A stretch of DNA of 64,000 nucleotides from Paenibacillus hamazuiensis (GCF_023276405.1 NZ_JALRMO010000001.1:3100001-3164000), one strand, 5' to 3'; shown: positions 37,009-47,868, counted from the stretch's first letter. Translations and numbers: made by a program. The notes: generated from the sequence alone by a model not told the origin.

Positions 37009-40000
37009 CTACGCAATAATCGCTTCTTCGTCCTCCAGGCGGACGGAGACGAGCTTGGATACCCCGCCCTCCTGCATCGTCACGCCGTACAGCACGTCCG
37101 CTTCCTCCATTGTCCCCTTGCGGTGGGTGACGACGATGAACTGCGTCTGCTGGGAAAATTCGCGCAAATAAGCGGCAAAACGCGCCACGTTCGCTTCGTC
37201 CAAAGCGGCCTCGACTTCGTCGAGCACGCAGAACGGCACCGGCTTCACGTGCAAAATCGAGAACAGCAGCGCCATGGCGGTCAGCGCCCGCTCTCCGCCG
37301 GAGAGCAGCTGCAGGTTTTGCAGCTTTTTGCCCGGCGGCTGGGCGACGATTTCGATGCCCGTATTCAGGATATTTTCCGGTTCGGATAAAATCAAGTCGG
37401 CCCGTCCGCCGCCGAACAGCTTGGCGAAGACGACGACAAAATGCGAGCGGATCGCGTCGAACGTCGTCTTGAACCGTTTGGACATCTCCTCGTCCATTTC
37501 CCTGATAACCATGTAGAGCGCCGTCTTCGCTTCGATCAGATCGTTTTTCTGCTCGGTCAAAAACTGGAACCGCTCGTTCACCCGCTGGTACTCCTCGATT
37601 GCGCCCAGGTTGACGTCGCCGAGCGAAGCGATTTCCCGCTTCAGCTCGCGCACGCGGTTTTGCGCGGCGGGGACGTCCTCCGGCACCGGATAGCGCATCT
37701 TGGCCAGCTCGAAGCTGAGCTCGTATTCTTCGGCGAGCTTTTTAAGCAGGTTTTCCAGCTCCACATCCAGACGGGCAAGCCGCACCTCGGTCTGATGCAT
37801 CTGCTCCTCCACGTGCTTCAGCTGCGTGCGCTGCTCGCGGGTTTTGTTCTCCTCCTGCTCAAGCTGATGCTGCCATTTGGCGCGTTCGGCGCGTTTGAAA
37901 TCAAGCTGCTCCGAGCATTCCTGCTTCTTCAGCTTCAGATCGTTTAGCAGCTCGATTTGCGCCACATGCTCCGTTTCGTGGTTTTCCATGTCCCGCTCGA
38001 GCTGATCCAGCAAACCCCGGCTCGTGGCGAGTTCCTGCTCGGCGGCGGCCAATTCGCTCTGCAAACGATGCTGCTGATCGGAGAGCGACATCTTCTCCTG
38101 GGTGAGCGAAGCCACCTTAATCTTGAGGTCGGTCAGCTGCGTCTGCAGCTCTTCCTTCTCCGATTCGCTCGCTTTCCGTGCGAGCTCGGCATTTTTGATC
38201 GCCTGCTGCAGCGCCGCTTCCTCCTGCTGAAGCTGCTGCAGCGATTGCTCGGCGGCCAGCTTGCGCGCCTCCAGATCGCGGCATTCGGCGTGAAGCGACT
38301 CGCGATCTTGGCTGTACAGCGCAAGCTGCTCGTCCACCTGCTTCGATTCGCTGTCCAGCGGCCCGAGCTCGGCGCGGATTTGCTGCTCCTCGATCCGCTT
38401 TTGCTCGCCGGTTTGCCGCAGCTGCTCGAGCTCCGCCGTTTCCCCGGCGATCTCCTGCTTCACCTGCGCAGCGCGCGTGCGCAGCTGCTTCAGCTGTCCT
38501 TCGGACACGGCGATTTCCTTGTCCATCTCCTCGATTTGACGCTGACGGCTGAGCAAGCTCGTCTTCTTCTGCTGCTGGCTGCCCCCCGTCATCGAGCCAC
38601 CAGGGTTGACGACGTCGCCTTCGAGCGTGACGACCCGGTACCGGTACTGCACCTTGGCCGCGATCCGGTTGGCGTCCTCAAGTGTGCCGGCAATGATGAC
38701 ATTGCCCAGCAAGCTGGAAAAAATCTGCTCATACCGTTCATCGAACTGCACAAGGTCGACGGCTATGCCGATGAAACCCGGCGCGCTCGTCACCTGCTTT
38801 TTCTCGTGTTCGGCGACGGAGCGGCCGCGAATGACGTCGAGCGGCAGAAACGTCGCTCTGCCGAGCTGGCGTTTCTTCAGAAAAGCGATCGCTTCGCGTC
38901 CGTTCGCTTCGTTTTGCACGACGATGTGCTGGAGCGCCCCGCCGAGTGCGGTTTCCATCGCGATCTCGTATTGTGCCGGCACCTTGACGAGCTCGGCGAC
39001 CGCACCGTGAATGCCGCGCAGCCCGTCCTGACGGTCCTTCGCCTTCAGCACTTCTTTGACGCCGAGCATAAAGCCGTCGTAATCGTTCGCCATCTCGCGC
39101 ATCGTGTCGCGGCGGGAGACGAGCGCATCAAGCTTTTGCTCCCATTTCCGCACCGCGCCCTGGGCCTCGTCAAGCAGCAGCTGCTTATCTTTAAGCCCCT
39201 GCGACACGTCGAGATACCTTTGCCGCACGTCATTAATTTCGCGCACGACGACTTCCAATCTCGAGGTAAGCTCCTGTTTGCGTTTGGCGATCTGATCCTG
39301 CTGCTCCTGCCATTTCTTGCGCTCTTCCTCAAGCCTGTCCAAACGGCGGACGATGCTTTCGAGCTGCTGCTCCGCATAACGGGCTTCATTGCGGGCTTGC
39401 GCCATCTCGTTCAGCTTGTCCAGCAACTCTCCCTTGAGCAAATCCTCAGCCTGGCTGCTGATGCCCCCGGCCACGCCGAGCAAACGTTCCTCTTCCGCGG
39501 TAAGGCGTGCCTGATATTCCTTAAGCTCCGCCGAAACGCCAACCGCTTTGCCGCGAAGCTGTTCGATGTCGGACTGCCTGTCCGTCAGCCGCTGCTCCTG
39601 CTGCGCGATCGTCTGAATAAGCTGATGACGGTTCGCGCCGTAGTTCTTTTTGCGCTCCTTCAGCACCTCGCCGTGCCCTTCGCATTTCTCGAACTCCTCG
39701 CTAAGCACAAGAAGCTGCGCTTGCAGCCGTTCGACCTCCTCTTCCAGGCGTCGCGTTTCCAGGCGGTGCTGCTCGAGCTGCGCGTCATGCATGCTGACGA
39801 CGCTCGACAGCGACAGCTGCTCCTTCTCCAGCTCCTTCAGCTTGTCTCCGGCCTCTTTCCAGGAAGCGTGGATTTGCTCAATCTGGTAAACATATACGGA
39901 TATTTCGCTTTTTTTCAAAAGCTCTTTCAGCTCTTTATAACGGATCGCTTTCTCCGATTGGATGCGCAGCGGCTCGATTTGATCCTCGAGCTCGGAGACG

Positions 40001-40581
40001 AGGTCGTGAATGCGAAGCAGGTTTTGCTCCGTTTCCTCAAGCTTCCGCTCCGTTTCCTTTTTGCGCGATTTATATTTGACGATGCCGGAAGCTTCCTCGA
40101 AAATGCCGCGGCGGTCTTCCGACTTCGTGCTCAAAATTTCCTCGATGCGCCCTTGGCCGATGATCGAATAAGCTTCCTTGCCGATCCCCGTATCCATGAA
40201 CAGCTCGGTAATATCCTTCAGGCGGCACGCCTGCTTGTTGATAAAATACTCACTGTCCCCGCTGCGGTGTACCCGCCGGGTAACGGTCACCTCGTTGAAA
40301 TCGAGCGGCAGCGAGCCGCTGGAATTATCGAGCGTGAGCGAAACTTCCCCGTAGTTAACCGCTTTGCGTGCATCGCTCCCGGCGAAAATGATATCCTCCA
40401 TTTTGCCGCCGCGCAGCGAACGGGCGCTTTGTTCCCCGAGCACCCAGCGGATGCCGTCGGAAATATTGCTTTTGCCGCTGCCGTTAGGCCCGACGACCGC
40501 GGTGATGCCTTGCACAAATTCCAGTTCGGTCTTATCCGCGAACGATTTGAACCCGGAAAGCTCCAGTCGTTTCAAAAACAA
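37009..40581 (-). CDS. smc: Chromosome segregation protein SMC
   Basis: 1190 residues from TTG 40581. AGGTGAG is placed correctly for it, and it gives the family N-terminus FLKRLELSGFKSFADKTELEF; the in-frame GTG at 40590 overlaps the Shine-Dalgarno sequence. Walker A is GPNGSGKSN. Two long coiled coils flank the hinge (about residues 510-670, with the hinge motif GGSMTGGSQQ). The C-terminal signature LSGGERALTAMALLF and Walker B CVLDEVEAALDEANV complete the ATPase head. It condenses and segregates the chromosome with ScpA/ScpB. Confidence 0.97.
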   Translation of the reverse strand: MFLKRLELSGFKSFADKTELEFVQGITAVVGPNGSGKSNISDGIRWVLGEQSARSLRGGKMEDIIFAGSDARKAVNYGEVSLTLDNSSGSLPLDFNEVTVTRRVHRSGDSEYFINKQACRLKDITELFMDTGIGKEAYSIIGQGRIEEILSTKSEDRRGIFEEASGIVKYKSRKKETERKLEETEQNLLRIHDLVSELEDQIEPLRIQSEKAIRYKELKELLKKSEISVYVYQIEQIHASWKEAGDKLKELEKEQLSLSSVVSMHDAQLEQHRLETRRLEEEVERLQAQLLVLSEEFEKCEGHGEVLKERKKNYGANRHQLIQTIAQQEQRLTDRQSDIEQLRGKAVGVSAELKEYQARLTAEEERLLGVAGGISSQAEDLLKGELLDKLNEMAQARNEARYAEQQLESIVRRLDRLEEERKKWQEQQDQIAKRKQELTSRLEVVVREINDVRQRYLDVSQGLKDKQLLLDEAQGAVRKWEQKLDALVSRRDTMREMANDYDGFMLGVKEVLKAKDRQDGLRGIHGAVAELVKVPAQYEIAMETALGGALQHIVVQNEANGREAIAFLKKRQLGRATFLPLDVIRGRSVAEHEKKQVTSAPGFIGIAVDLVQFDERYEQIFSSLLGNVIIAGTLEDANRIAAKVQYRYRVVTLEGDVVNPGGSMTGGSQQQKKTSLLSRQRQIEEMDKEIAVSEGQLKQLRTRAAQVKQEIAGETAELEQLRQTGEQKRIEEQQIRAELGPLDSESKQVDEQLALYSQDRESLHAECRDLEARKLAAEQSLQQLQQEEAALQQAIKNAELARKASESEKEELQTQLTDLKIKVASLTQEKMSLSDQQHRLQSELAAAEQELATSRGLLDQLERDMENHETEHVAQIELLNDLKLKKQECSEQLDFKRAERAKWQHQLEQEENKTREQRTQLKHVEEQMHQTEVRLARLDVELENLLKKLAEEYELSFELAKMRYPVPEDVPAAQNRVRELKREIASLGDVNLGAIEEYQRVNERFQFLTEQKNDLIEAKTALYMVIREMDEEMSKRFKTTFDAIRSHFVVVFAKLFGGGRADLILSEPENILNTGIEIVAQPPGKKLQNLQLLSGGERALTAMALLFSILHVKPVPFCVLDEVEAALDEANVARFAAYLREFSQQTQFIVVTHRKGTMEEADVLYGVTMQEGGVSKLVSVRLEDEEAIIA

Positions 40582-40796
40582 TAGTCTCACCTGCCATGAA
40601 TAATTGCCATTCCGTCAGACCGCCTCGTGCCGGACCGGGTCCGATGCACGGTGCCGATGCCGACGTATCAAACCGGCAAACGGGCAACCGGTTTAGTTCT
40701 CCGAAGCCCCCGTCTCACAATGCCGCAGGCTGTATGCCACCGTTGTCTTCGCTATTGTACCATAATCCGGCTCGTATGGGTGAGTGTTTCCGCGAA

Positions 40797-40841
40797 CCAA
40801 ACAAAAACAGCGCAAACGGAAGGATCCGTATTGCGCTGTTT
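40797..40841 (-). terminator. Terminator of rnc / fatty-acid cluster
   Basis: 11-bp stem AAACAGCGCAA/TTGCGCTGTTT (40805-40815 with 40831-40841) with an inner CGGATCC-containing loop, followed on the minus strand by TTTTTGTTTGG. It lies 10 bases past the rnc stop. smc therefore needs its own promoter in 40600-40796, where a TGGTACAAT extended -10 near 40755-40765 is the only candidate seen. Confidence 0.8.
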
Positions 40842-40850
40842 CGCATAAGC

Positions 40851-41582
40851 TTATTCCCGCAGAACCTGCAAAGATTTCAGCGCCTGCGCCGCGGCATGCT
40901 GCTCCGCTTCCTTCTTGGAGCGGCCGCTGCCCTGCCCAAGCTGCTCCCGGTTCAAAAACACCTCGGCGACGAACTCACGCTCATGCGCCGGGCCGCGCTC
41001 GTCTACAATGCGATACTCCACGGCGCCCAGATTGTGATGCTGCGTGTACTCCTGCAGCTGCGTTTTATAATCAATGGTCAGCAGACGGCCGTGATCCGGC
41101 AAGTTCGGAAACATATGCCGGTTCAAAAACTGCTTGACCGTATCCAGCCCCTGGTCCAGGTAAAGTGCACCGATGAACGCTTCAAACACGTCGGCGAGCA
41201 GCGCCGGCCGCGTCCTTCCTCCGGTCAGCTCTTCCCCTTTGCCAAGCAGGACGTAAGCGCCGAAGTTCAGCTCTTCGGCAAAGCCGACGAGCGACGGCTC
41301 ACAGACGATCGAAGCTCTCAGCTTGGTCAGCTCGCCTTCCGAGCGGTCCGGGTACCTGTCGAACAAATATTCGGAAACCGTCAGCTCCAGCACGGCGTCG
41401 CCCAAAAACTCCAACCGCTCGTTGTCTTTAAAATTGGCCATGCGGTGCTCGTTCACATAGGAGGCGTGCGTAAACGCCTGTTTCAACAGCTCCGGATTGC
41501 GGAACGAAAGCCGAAGCTTATCCTGAAGCTGCTTCAAATTCCGATGCACAACCTTCACCACCTGTTCTGCCGAAAATCGCAT
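40851..41582 (-). CDS. rnc: Ribonuclease III
   Basis: 243 residues. The catalytic domain has the signature [20 protein letters not shown]. The C-terminal dsRNA-binding domain (about 165-240) ends [20 protein letters not shown]. It processes rRNA precursors and degrades double-stranded RNA. It follows fabF in the lipid cluster, as rnc follows acpP in Bacillus. The ribosome-binding site at the ATG is weak. Confidence 0.97.
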   Translation of the reverse strand: MRFSAEQVVKVVHRNLKQLQDKLRLSFRNPELLKQAFTHASYVNEHRMANFKDNERLEFLGDAVLELTVSEYLFDRYPDRSEGELTKLRASIVCEPSLVGFAEELNFGAYVLLGKGEELTGGRTRPALLADVFEAFIGALYLDQGLDTVKQFLNRHMFPNLPDHGRLLTIDYKTQLQEYTQHHNLGAVEYRIVDERGPAHEREFVAEVFLNREQLGQGSGRSKKEAEQHAAAQALKSLQVLRE

Positions 41583-41610
41583 GAATTAGGCTTCTTCATC
41601 CGGAGAGGAA

Positions 41611-42849
41611 TTATGCCTCGTATTGTTTCAACACGATGGTCGCGTTATGCCCCCCGAAACCGAACGAATTCGACATCACGATGCCGAGGTCCGCTTGCCG
41701 TGGCACGTTCGGCACATAATCGAGATCGCATTCCGGATCCTGATTATCCAGATTGATGGTCGGCGGAATCATGCCGTGCTTCAACGCCAACGAGCAAATC
41801 ACAGCCTCTACCCCGCCGGCGGCACCGAGAAGATGGCCCGTCATCGACTTGGTCGAGCTTACCGCTACCTTGTAAGCGTGGTCACCGAGAGCGAGCTTGA
41901 TCGCCGTCGTTTCCGACTTGTCCCCTACCGGCGTCGAAGTGCCGTGCGCATTGATGTAGTCCACATCGGACGGCTCGATGCCCGCGTCACGAATCGCTTT
42001 TGCCATGCACCTCGCGGCTCCGTTCGGATCGGGATCGGTCATATGGTAAGCGTCGCCGCTCATGCCGTAGCCGATCACTTCGCCGTAAATGCGGGCTCCG
42101 CGCTTTTGCGCATGCTCCAGCGACTCGAGAATCAGAATGCCCGATCCTTCGCCCATGACGAACCCGTCGCGGTCGATATCGAACGGGCGGCTAGCTTTCT
42201 CCGGCTCGTCGTTGCGGGTCGACATCGCGCGCAGCGCGCAAAAGCCGGCCACGCCGGTCGGGCTGATCGTCGCTTCCGCGCCGCCGCAAATCATCACATC
42301 CGCATCGCCGCGCTGGATCAGCTTGAACGAGTCGCCGATCGTATGCGTGCCCGTTGCGCAGGCGGTCACCGCCGTGCTGTTCGGGCCTTTGGCGCCGGTA
42401 ATCATCGAAATTTGTCCCGACGCCATGTTGGCGATCATCATCGGGATAAAAAACGGGCTGACGCGCTTCGGCCCTTTTTCCAGCAAAATCTTGTGCTGCT
42501 CTTCCCATGTGGCCAAACCGCCGATGCCGGAGCCGACGTAAACGCCTACACGCTCGGGATCGGTATCTTCCTGTATATTCAGGCCGGCATCCTTGACAGC
42601 CATCAAGCTGGCCGCCACGGCGAACTGGACGAATCGGTCCATCCGGCGCGCTTCTTTCTTGTCTACAAAATCTTCCGGATTAAAATCTTTGATGGAGGCA
42701 GCAATTCGAGTCGGATACTCGCTTACATCAAAGGCTTCAATCAGGCTCACTCCGGATTTGCCGGCCATCAGGTTACCCCAGAACGTTTCCAAATCCCGTC
42801 CGATTGCAGTCATAACGCCAAGACCGGTAATGACAACTCTCTGCTTCAA
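41611..42849 (-). CDS. fabF: 3-oxoacyl-[ACP] synthase II
   Basis: 412 residues from TTG 42849. GAGGTG lies six bases upstream, and the start gives [17 protein letters not shown]; the in-frame GTG at 42858 lies inside the Shine-Dalgarno sequence. It is the elongating condensing enzyme of fatty-acid synthesis. Active-site Cys164 is in [10 protein letters not shown], and the two His are in [12 protein letters not shown] and [12 protein letters not shown]. In B. subtilis fabF is elsewhere with fabHA; here it sits between acpP and rnc. Confidence 0.97.
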   Translation of the reverse strand: MKQRVVITGLGVMTAIGRDLETFWGNLMAGKSGVSLIEAFDVSEYPTRIAASIKDFNPEDFVDKKEARRMDRFVQFAVAASLMAVKDAGLNIQEDTDPERVGVYVGSGIGGLATWEEQHKILLEKGPKRVSPFFIPMMIANMASGQISMITGAKGPNSTAVTACATGTHTIGDSFKLIQRGDADVMICGGAEATISPTGVAGFCALRAMSTRNDEPEKASRPFDIDRDGFVMGEGSGILILESLEHAQKRGARIYGEVIGYGMSGDAYHMTDPDPNGAARCMAKAIRDAGIEPSDVDYINAHGTSTPVGDKSETTAIKLALGDHAYKVAVSSTKSMTGHLLGAAGGVEAVICSLALKHGMIPPTINLDNQDPECDLDYVPNVPRQADLGIVMSNSFGFGGHNATIVLKQYEA

Positions 42850-42911
42850 GTGATCCACCTCTATCTGCGATAATTACAGCTCGTATTATGTAAAGGATTG
42901 TGAAAATGGAG

Positions 42912-42943
42912 TTAAGTCCCGCTTATGAGAAAACGGGACTTAA
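42912..42943 (-). other. Intercistronic hairpin between acpP and fabF
   Basis: Perfect 10-bp inverted repeat TTAAGTCCCG/CGGGACTTAA with a 12-base loop. It starts seven bases after the acpP stop. The minus-strand tail is only CTCCATTTTC, so it may be a weak terminator or a stability element that sets higher acpP than fabF expression. Confidence 0.55.
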
Positions 42944-42949
42944 ACGGGG

Positions 42950-43183
42950 TTAGGTATGGGATTGTATGTAGTTAACTACTTCACCTACAGTAGTTATTTT
43001 CTCTGCATCTTCGTCAGAGATCTCCATATCGAACTCATCTTCCAGTTCCATAACCAGTTCAACTACATCTAAAGAATCTGCACCTAAATCATCTTTAAAA
43101 GATGCTTCGAGGGTGACTTCAGCCTCATCAACTCCAAGACGATCGATGACGATTCGTTTTACGCGATCAAATACGTCGGACAT
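42950..43183 (-). CDS. acpP: Acyl carrier protein
   Basis: 77 residues from ATG 43183, behind an ideal GGAGGTGA. The phosphopantetheine attachment site is Ser37 in [14 protein letters not shown]. The protein is acidic and helical. It carries acyl chains in fatty-acid synthesis. The 110 bases upstream contain a TATAAT-like box, so an extra acpP promoter is possible. Confidence 0.98.
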   Translation of the reverse strand: MSDVFDRVKRIVIDRLGVDEAEVTLEASFKDDLGADSLDVVELVMELEDEFDMEISDEDAEKITTVGEVVNYIQSHT

Positions 43184-43294
43184 CCGGTTCACCTCCTCTT
43201 TGGTATTATACTTAAGTTATGGACAAAATGCCATAGCTTGTTTCTGCCTTAAATATACAAGCGGAATGCCGAATTTTGCCGAAAACGGAGCGGT

Positions 43295-44035
43295 TTACAT
43301 GTACATGCCGCCGTCGACGTGAATCGTCTGCCCCGTCATATAGGAAGCGTCGTCCGAAGCGAGAAAACGCACCGCCTTGGCGATGTCCTCCGGCTGTCCG
43401 AGACGGGCGAGCGGGATTTGCTGCAGCAGCTGGTGCTTCAGTTCCTCGGAAAGCTTGTCGGTCATGTCAGTCGCAATAAAGCCGGGCGCTACCGCATTCA
43501 CCGTAATGCCGCGGGAGGCCAGCTCCTTGGCCGCTGATTTCGTCATGCCGATCACGCCGGCCTTGGCGGCGACGTAATTCGCCTGCCCCGGATTGCCAAG
43601 CGCTCCGACGATGGAGGAGATATTGATAATCCGTCCGAAGCGCTGCTTCATCATCGGCCGCGTTGCCGCCTTCAAGCAGTTAAACACACCTTTAAGGTTC
43701 GTGTCAATAACCTGGTCGAATTCTTCTTCCTTCATGCGCATAATTAAATTGTCCCGAGTGATGCCGGCATTATTCACCAAAATGTCAATTCGCCCGAATT
43801 CTTCCAGAACCAGTTTGAACATGTCTTCCACTTCGGCGGATGAAGCGACATTCGCTTTGACTTTGAACGACTTGCGGCCAAGCCCTTGGATCGCTTCGAC
43901 CACTTCGGCGGCCGCCTGCTCGCTGCCGGCGTAATTGACGACGACGTCCGCGCCCGCTTCGGCCAAACCGATGGCGATGGCGCGTCCGATTCCGCGGGAT
44001 GCGCCGGTCACTAATGCGACTTTTCCGATAAGCAT
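43295..44035 (-). CDS. fabG: 3-oxoacyl-[ACP] reductase
   Basis: 246 residues, classical short-chain dehydrogenase. The cofactor motif [12 protein letters not shown] is near residue 10, NNAG is near 89, and catalytic Ser, Tyr and Lys lie in [21 protein letters not shown]. It reduces 3-oxoacyl-ACP with NADPH. The ATG at 44035 follows GAAGGAGGAAA. It is part of the FapR-controlled cluster after fabD. Confidence 0.97.
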   Translation of the reverse strand: MLIGKVALVTGASRGIGRAIAIGLAEAGADVVVNYAGSEQAAAEVVEAIQGLGRKSFKVKANVASSAEVEDMFKLVLEEFGRIDILVNNAGITRDNLIMRMKEEEFDQVIDTNLKGVFNCLKAATRPMMKQRFGRIINISSIVGALGNPGQANYVAAKAGVIGMTKSAAKELASRGITVNAVAPGFIATDMTDKLSEELKHQLLQQIPLARLGQPEDIAKAVRFLASDDASYMTGQTIHVDGGMYM

Positions 44036-44054
44036 GGATTTCCTCCTTCGAAAC

Positions 44055-44981
44055 TTATATTTTCAGCGATTGGGCCGCTTCGAGGCTGTTCACGGAGTGG
44101 ATATTGACGTTTTTGTCGACCTTTTTGATCAGTCCGGCAAGCACCGTACCCGAGCCGATTTCCACAAATGTGTCCACGCCTTGTTCGATCAGCCAAGCGA
44201 CGCTGTCTTCCCAAAGCACCGGGGAATATACTTGCTCCACGAGCAGCTCGCGGATGCGCTCCGGCTCCGTGACGGCCCGAGCGGTTACGTTGGCGACGAC
44301 CGGCACCGCTGCCGGCTGCATCGGCATACCGGCGAGCACGCCGGCCAGCTTCTCGGCCGCCGGTTTCATCAGCGACGAGTGGAACGGCCCGCTCACTTCA
44401 AGCGGTATGACCCGCTTCGCGCCGATCTCCTTGCCCTGCTCCTGGACCGCCTGTACGCCGGCTTTGCTGCCGGATACGACGATTTGGCCAGGGCAGTTTA
44501 CGTTGGCGAGCTCCACTACGCCGATGTTTGCGCTGATCGCACCGCAAAGCTCGCGCAGCGCTTCGCGCTCGGCGCCGAGCACAGCGGCCATCGCGCCTTG
44601 TCCGCCGGGCACCGCCTGCTCCATAAATTCGCCGCGGGCGCGGACGGTTTTCACCGCATCTTCGAACGATAGGGCGCCTGCCGCAACGAGTGCGCTGTAT
44701 TCGCCCAAGCTGTGGCCTGCCGCAAAGTCCGGCCGGATGCCTTGCGCCTTCAGCACCTCCAAATAAGCGATGCTCGTCGCAAGCAGCGCGGGCTGCGTAT
44801 TGTATGTGATTTTCAACTCATCGTCAGGTCCTTCGAAAATAATCCGGGTAAGCGCAAAGCCAAGCGCCTCGTCCGCTTTGTCAAATACCGCCTTGGCTCC
44901 GGCATGCGAGTCGTAGGCGTCTTTGCCCATGCCGACCGACTGGGCGCCTTGTCCCGGGAATACGAATGCGATTTTGCCCAT
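44055..44981 (-). CDS. fabD: Malonyl-CoA:ACP transacylase
   Basis: 308 residues from ATG 44981 (AAAGGAGC nine bases upstream). Nucleophile Ser91 is in [19 protein letters not shown] is near the N-terminus, and the catalytic His lies in SGPFHSSLM. It loads malonyl groups on ACP. It lies between fabH and fabG. Confidence 0.97.
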   Translation of the reverse strand: MGKIAFVFPGQGAQSVGMGKDAYDSHAGAKAVFDKADEALGFALTRIIFEGPDDELKITYNTQPALLATSIAYLEVLKAQGIRPDFAAGHSLGEYSALVAAGALSFEDAVKTVRARGEFMEQAVPGGQGAMAAVLGAEREALRELCGAISANIGVVELANVNCPGQIVVSGSKAGVQAVQEQGKEIGAKRVIPLEVSGPFHSSLMKPAAEKLAGVLAGMPMQPAAVPVVANVTARAVTEPERIRELLVEQVYSPVLWEDSVAWLIEQGVDTFVEIGSGTVLAGLIKKVDKNVNIHSVNSLEAAQSLKI

Positions 44982-45135
44982 AGCTGTAAAGCTCCTTTCT
45001 GCCAAAAAATAGGCGCTGCATCCCCGGTTTCCGCTGCGTACGGAAATCGGAAGAGCACCAGGCTACAAGCCGACAAAAGACGCAAAAATTCGCGCAACCT
45101 CTTGAACCGGCATAACGTTACACGTATCGTCCATA

Positions 45136-46122
45136 TTACCAGATCAGCACCGATGCGCCCCAGGTCAGCCCGCCTCCGAAGCCGACAAGCACCACGCAGT
45201 CGCCTTCGCGAAGACGTCCTTCCTCCGCCGCTTCCGCCAGCGCGATCGGGATGGAAGCCGCCGATACGTTTCCGTAACGGTGCAGATTGATCATGCATTT
45301 CTCCTCCGGCAAGTTAAGACGCTCCAGAGCGGACTGAATGATCCGGATATTCGCCTGGTGCGGCACGAGCAGATCGATGTCTTCCTTGTCCATACCCGCC
45401 TTGCGAAGAGCTTCTTCGGCGGCGTTGCCCATGATGCGCACGGCGAACTTGTACACTTCGCGGCCTTCCATGTAAATGTAATGCTGCTTCGCCTCAAGCG
45501 ACGCCGGGGAAGACGGGTTGCGCGAGCCGCCGCCTTCGATTTTCAGGAGCGGACCGCCGGAGCCGTCTGCCCCGAGCTCGAACGAGCGGAAGCCGCGGCC
45601 TTCCGGCACTTGTCCGAGTACGACGGCTCCCGCACCATCGCCAAACAGGATGCACGTGTTGCGGTCGGTGTAGTCGGTAATTTTCGACAAACACTCCGCC
45701 CCGACGATCAGCGCGTATTTATAGGTTCCGGTGGCAATGAAATTAACCGCATTGGCGAGCCCGTAAATAAATCCGGAGCACGCTGCCGACAGGTCGAACG
45801 CCGCCGCTTTTTTCGCCCCCAGCTTGTCCTGCAAAATGCATGCCGTCGAAGGGAACGCCATATCCGGCGTAATCGTCGCAACGACAATCAAATCGAGCTG
45901 TTCGGCGGTGATGCCCGCTTTACCCATCGCTTTGAGCGCCGCCTGATAGGCCAAATCCGAGGAGGCCTGATCCTCTGCGGCAAGCCGGCGTTCGCGGATC
46001 CCGGTTCGGGTGACGATCCATTCGTCGTTTGTTTCCACCATCTGCTCCAGATCCTTATTCGTCAAAACCCGCTCGGGCACGTAGCTGCCCGACCCGATGA
46101 TGCCTACGGGAATTAAGTTCAT
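45136..46122 (-). CDS. fabH: 3-oxoacyl-[ACP] synthase III
   Basis: 328 residues from ATG 46122, which overlaps the plsX stop (ATGA). It initiates fatty-acid synthesis from acyl-CoA and malonyl-ACP. Cys115 lies in [11 protein letters not shown]; the His and Asn of the triad are in [10 protein letters not shown] and [15 protein letters not shown]. The Gly-rich end [15 protein letters not shown] is typical. In B. subtilis fabHA is not in this cluster. Confidence 0.97.
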   Translation of the reverse strand: MNLIPVGIIGSGSYVPERVLTNKDLEQMVETNDEWIVTRTGIRERRLAAEDQASSDLAYQAALKAMGKAGITAEQLDLIVVATITPDMAFPSTACILQDKLGAKKAAAFDLSAACSGFIYGLANAVNFIATGTYKYALIVGAECLSKITDYTDRNTCILFGDGAGAVVLGQVPEGRGFRSFELGADGSGGPLLKIEGGGSRNPSSPASLEAKQHYIYMEGREVYKFAVRIMGNAAEEALRKAGMDKEDIDLLVPHQANIRIIQSALERLNLPEEKCMINLHRYGNVSAASIPIALAEAAEEGRLREGDCVVLVGFGGGLTWGASVLIW

Positions 46123-47123
46123 GTATTCACACTCTCGCTTCCGCTTTGAATTTCCAGCGATATGCTGCGGACCAGGTCGTTTTTCAGTGCGATCCTCGCC
46201 TGCCTCACCGCATTTTTCACAGCCCTTGCGTTCGAGGAGCCGTGGCTTTTGAGCACCAGGCCGTCTATGCCGAGAAGCGGAGCCGCTCCGTGCTCCGTAT
46301 AATCGAACTTGTCGCGAAACGCCCTCAGGCCCGGTCTGACGATTGCCCCGGCCAGCTTCGTCAGCCATGTGCGGGTCAGTTCCGTACGCAGCGCCGTAAA
46401 AATCGTCGTCGCTGCGCCTTCGAGCGATTTAAGCATGATGTTGCCGGCAAAGCCGTCGCAAACGATCACGTCGCACCCGGCCTGCAAAATATCGCGGGAT
46501 TCGACGTTGCCCACGAAACGAATCGGCGCCTTTTCCAGCATAGGAAATGCCGCCTTCGTCAGCTCGTTGCCTTTCATCGCTTCAGTGCCGACGTTGAGCA
46601 GACCGACCCGCGGCCGCTCGATGCCGTGCACTTTATTGCGGTAAATGCTGCCCATGATCGCGTACTGCACCAAATGCTCGGCGGACGCGTCCATGTTGGC
46701 CCCGAGGTCGAGCGCCAGCACCCCTTGTCCGTCGAGCGTCGGAATCATCGGCGCCAGCGCCGGGCGCTCGATCCCCTTCATGCGGCCCACCACAAGCAGC
46801 GCCGTCGTCATCAGCGCCCCGGTATTGCCCGCAGAGATGAACGCATCGGCCTCCCGCTCCTTCACCATCCGGCCGGCCACGACCATCGACGAATCTTTTT
46901 TGCGGCGAACCGCTTTCACCGGCTCGTCATCCGGTTCTATCATTTCGGAAGCATGAACGATTGCTATATTGGACGGCATGGACGAGATCAGCGGTTCGAT
47001 CTTCGCCTGATCGCCGACTAAAATAATATCGGTATCGGTCCATTCCTTCGCTGCTTCGATTGCGCCCTGCACTATGACGTCCGGTGCATGATCCCCGCCC
47101 ATGGCGTCAATCGCTATCCGCAT
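46119..47123 (-). CDS. plsX: Phosphate acyltransferase PlsX
   Basis: 334 residues from ATG 47123 (GAAGGAGGTTAC upstream), starting [20 protein letters not shown]. It converts acyl-ACP to acyl-phosphate for phospholipid synthesis by Pls[21 protein letters not shown] and [16 protein letters not shown] are conserved. The start overlaps the end of fapR by 17 bases and the stop is coupled to fabH. Confidence 0.97.
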   Translation of the reverse strand: MRIAIDAMGGDHAPDVIVQGAIEAAKEWTDTDIILVGDQAKIEPLISSMPSNIAIVHASEMIEPDDEPVKAVRRKKDSSMVVAGRMVKEREADAFISAGNTGALMTTALLVVGRMKGIERPALAPMIPTLDGQGVLALDLGANMDASAEHLVQYAIMGSIYRNKVHGIERPRVGLLNVGTEAMKGNELTKAAFPMLEKAPIRFVGNVESRDILQAGCDVIVCDGFAGNIMLKSLEGAATTIFTALRTELTRTWLTKLAGAIVRPGLRAFRDKFDYTEHGAAPLLGIDGLVLKSHGSSNARAVKNAVRQARIALKNDLVRSISLEIQSGSESVNT

Positions 47124-47706
47124 CCATGTAACCTCCTTCGGAACGGCTTTTCGTCTTCGAATGAAAAATGATGAAGTTGCCTTGAAACACAACCTCGTCC
47201 CCTACGTAAGTAAACACTTCCACCTTAGCTTTCCCTTTCGATATCGACCGCACGTACGCTTTTGCGATACATTTTTCACCCAATTTGACAGATCTTAAAA
47301 AGCGGATGTCGGCGGAAGCCGTAAGCGCGATCTCATCGTTGATGACCGCTACGGCCAGCGAATTCGCCTGGGAAAAAATATGGTGGCCGCGCGCGATCTG
47401 ATTCCGGGAAAACACATGCTCCTCGCGGATTTCAAACATCGAGATGCCACTTTTGTCGAGCTGCAGATCAATGACATCGCCGATCACCTCATGGATGGGC
47501 AGCGAACGGACCTGGTCGTATGTTTTTTCCGCCATATGTTTGATCCTCTCGCGCAGCTCGGGAATGCCAAGCTCCAGCCGGTCGAGACGAATCGTTTGAA
47601 TGCTGACCTGGAACATTTTCATCAATTCTTCGTCCGTAATAAACGGATTTTGCTCGATGGCCTGAGTCAACCGCTGCTGACGCTCGCGTTTAGGGAGGCG
47701 TTCGAT
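47107..47706 (-). CDS. fapR: Lipid biosynthesis repressor FapR, probable ATC start
   Basis: Helix-turn-helix ([20 protein letters not shown]) joined to a hot-dog effector domain ([20 protein letters not shown]) that senses malonyl-CoA/ACP. The first conventional start, TTG 47670, has no ribosome-binding site and would remove the conserved arm. Reading upstream in frame gives [20 protein letters not shown], which parallels the Bacillus N-terminus. It begins at an ATC codon (47704-47706) seven bases after AAAGGCGGTG. I therefore extend to 47706 (199 codons). A sequencing error or strain mutation of ATG is the alternative. Confidence 0.88.
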   Translation of the reverse strand: MERLPKRERQQRLTQAIEQNPFITDEELMKMFQVSIQTIRLDRLELGIPELRERIKHMAEKTYDQVRSLPIHEVIGDVIDLQLDKSGISMFEIREEHVFSRNQIARGHHIFSQANSLAVAVINDEIALTASADIRFLRSVKLGEKCIAKAYVRSISKGKAKVEVFTYVGDEVVFQGNFIIFHSKTKSRSEGGYMDADSD

Positions 47707-47752
47707 GGCAACGCACCGCCTTTGTCTATTTATGTATTCGCCAAAACTTGTT

Positions 47753-47769
47753 TTATTACCAGGTACTAA
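47753..47769 (-). promoter_or_regulatory. FapR operator upstream of fapR
   Basis: 17-bp imperfect palindrome TTATTACC-A-GGTACTAA, matching the known FapR box (TTAGTACC-type arms) with one mismatch between arms. It lies about 50 bases upstream of fapR, directly after a TATACT -10-like box (minus strand). It supports autoregulation and control of the whole fapR-plsX-fab operon by malonyl-CoA. Confidence 0.85.
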
Positions 47770-47822
47770 ACGTTAGTATATTAAAAGTTGCCCCGAAAGG
47801 GAAGCGAAAATTGCCCGGAATC

Positions 47823-47859
47823 CAAAAAAAATAGCACCTCACCGACGATGAAGTACTAT
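47823..47859 (-). terminator. Terminator of yceD-rpmF
   Basis: 14-bp stem (47831-47844 with 47846-47859, three G-U pairs when read on the minus strand), followed by TTTTTTTT. It lies 10 bases after the rpmF stop. Confidence 0.85.
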
Positions 47860-47868
47860 CCTTAGCAA

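Noticed and set aside
37957-40584. An 875-codon open frame on the plus strand opposite smc
   Set aside because: It mirrors the smc reading frame, has no ribosome-binding site, and its translation is Leu/Phe/Arg-rich and low in complexity. It is a by-product of codon usage in the coiled-coil gene.
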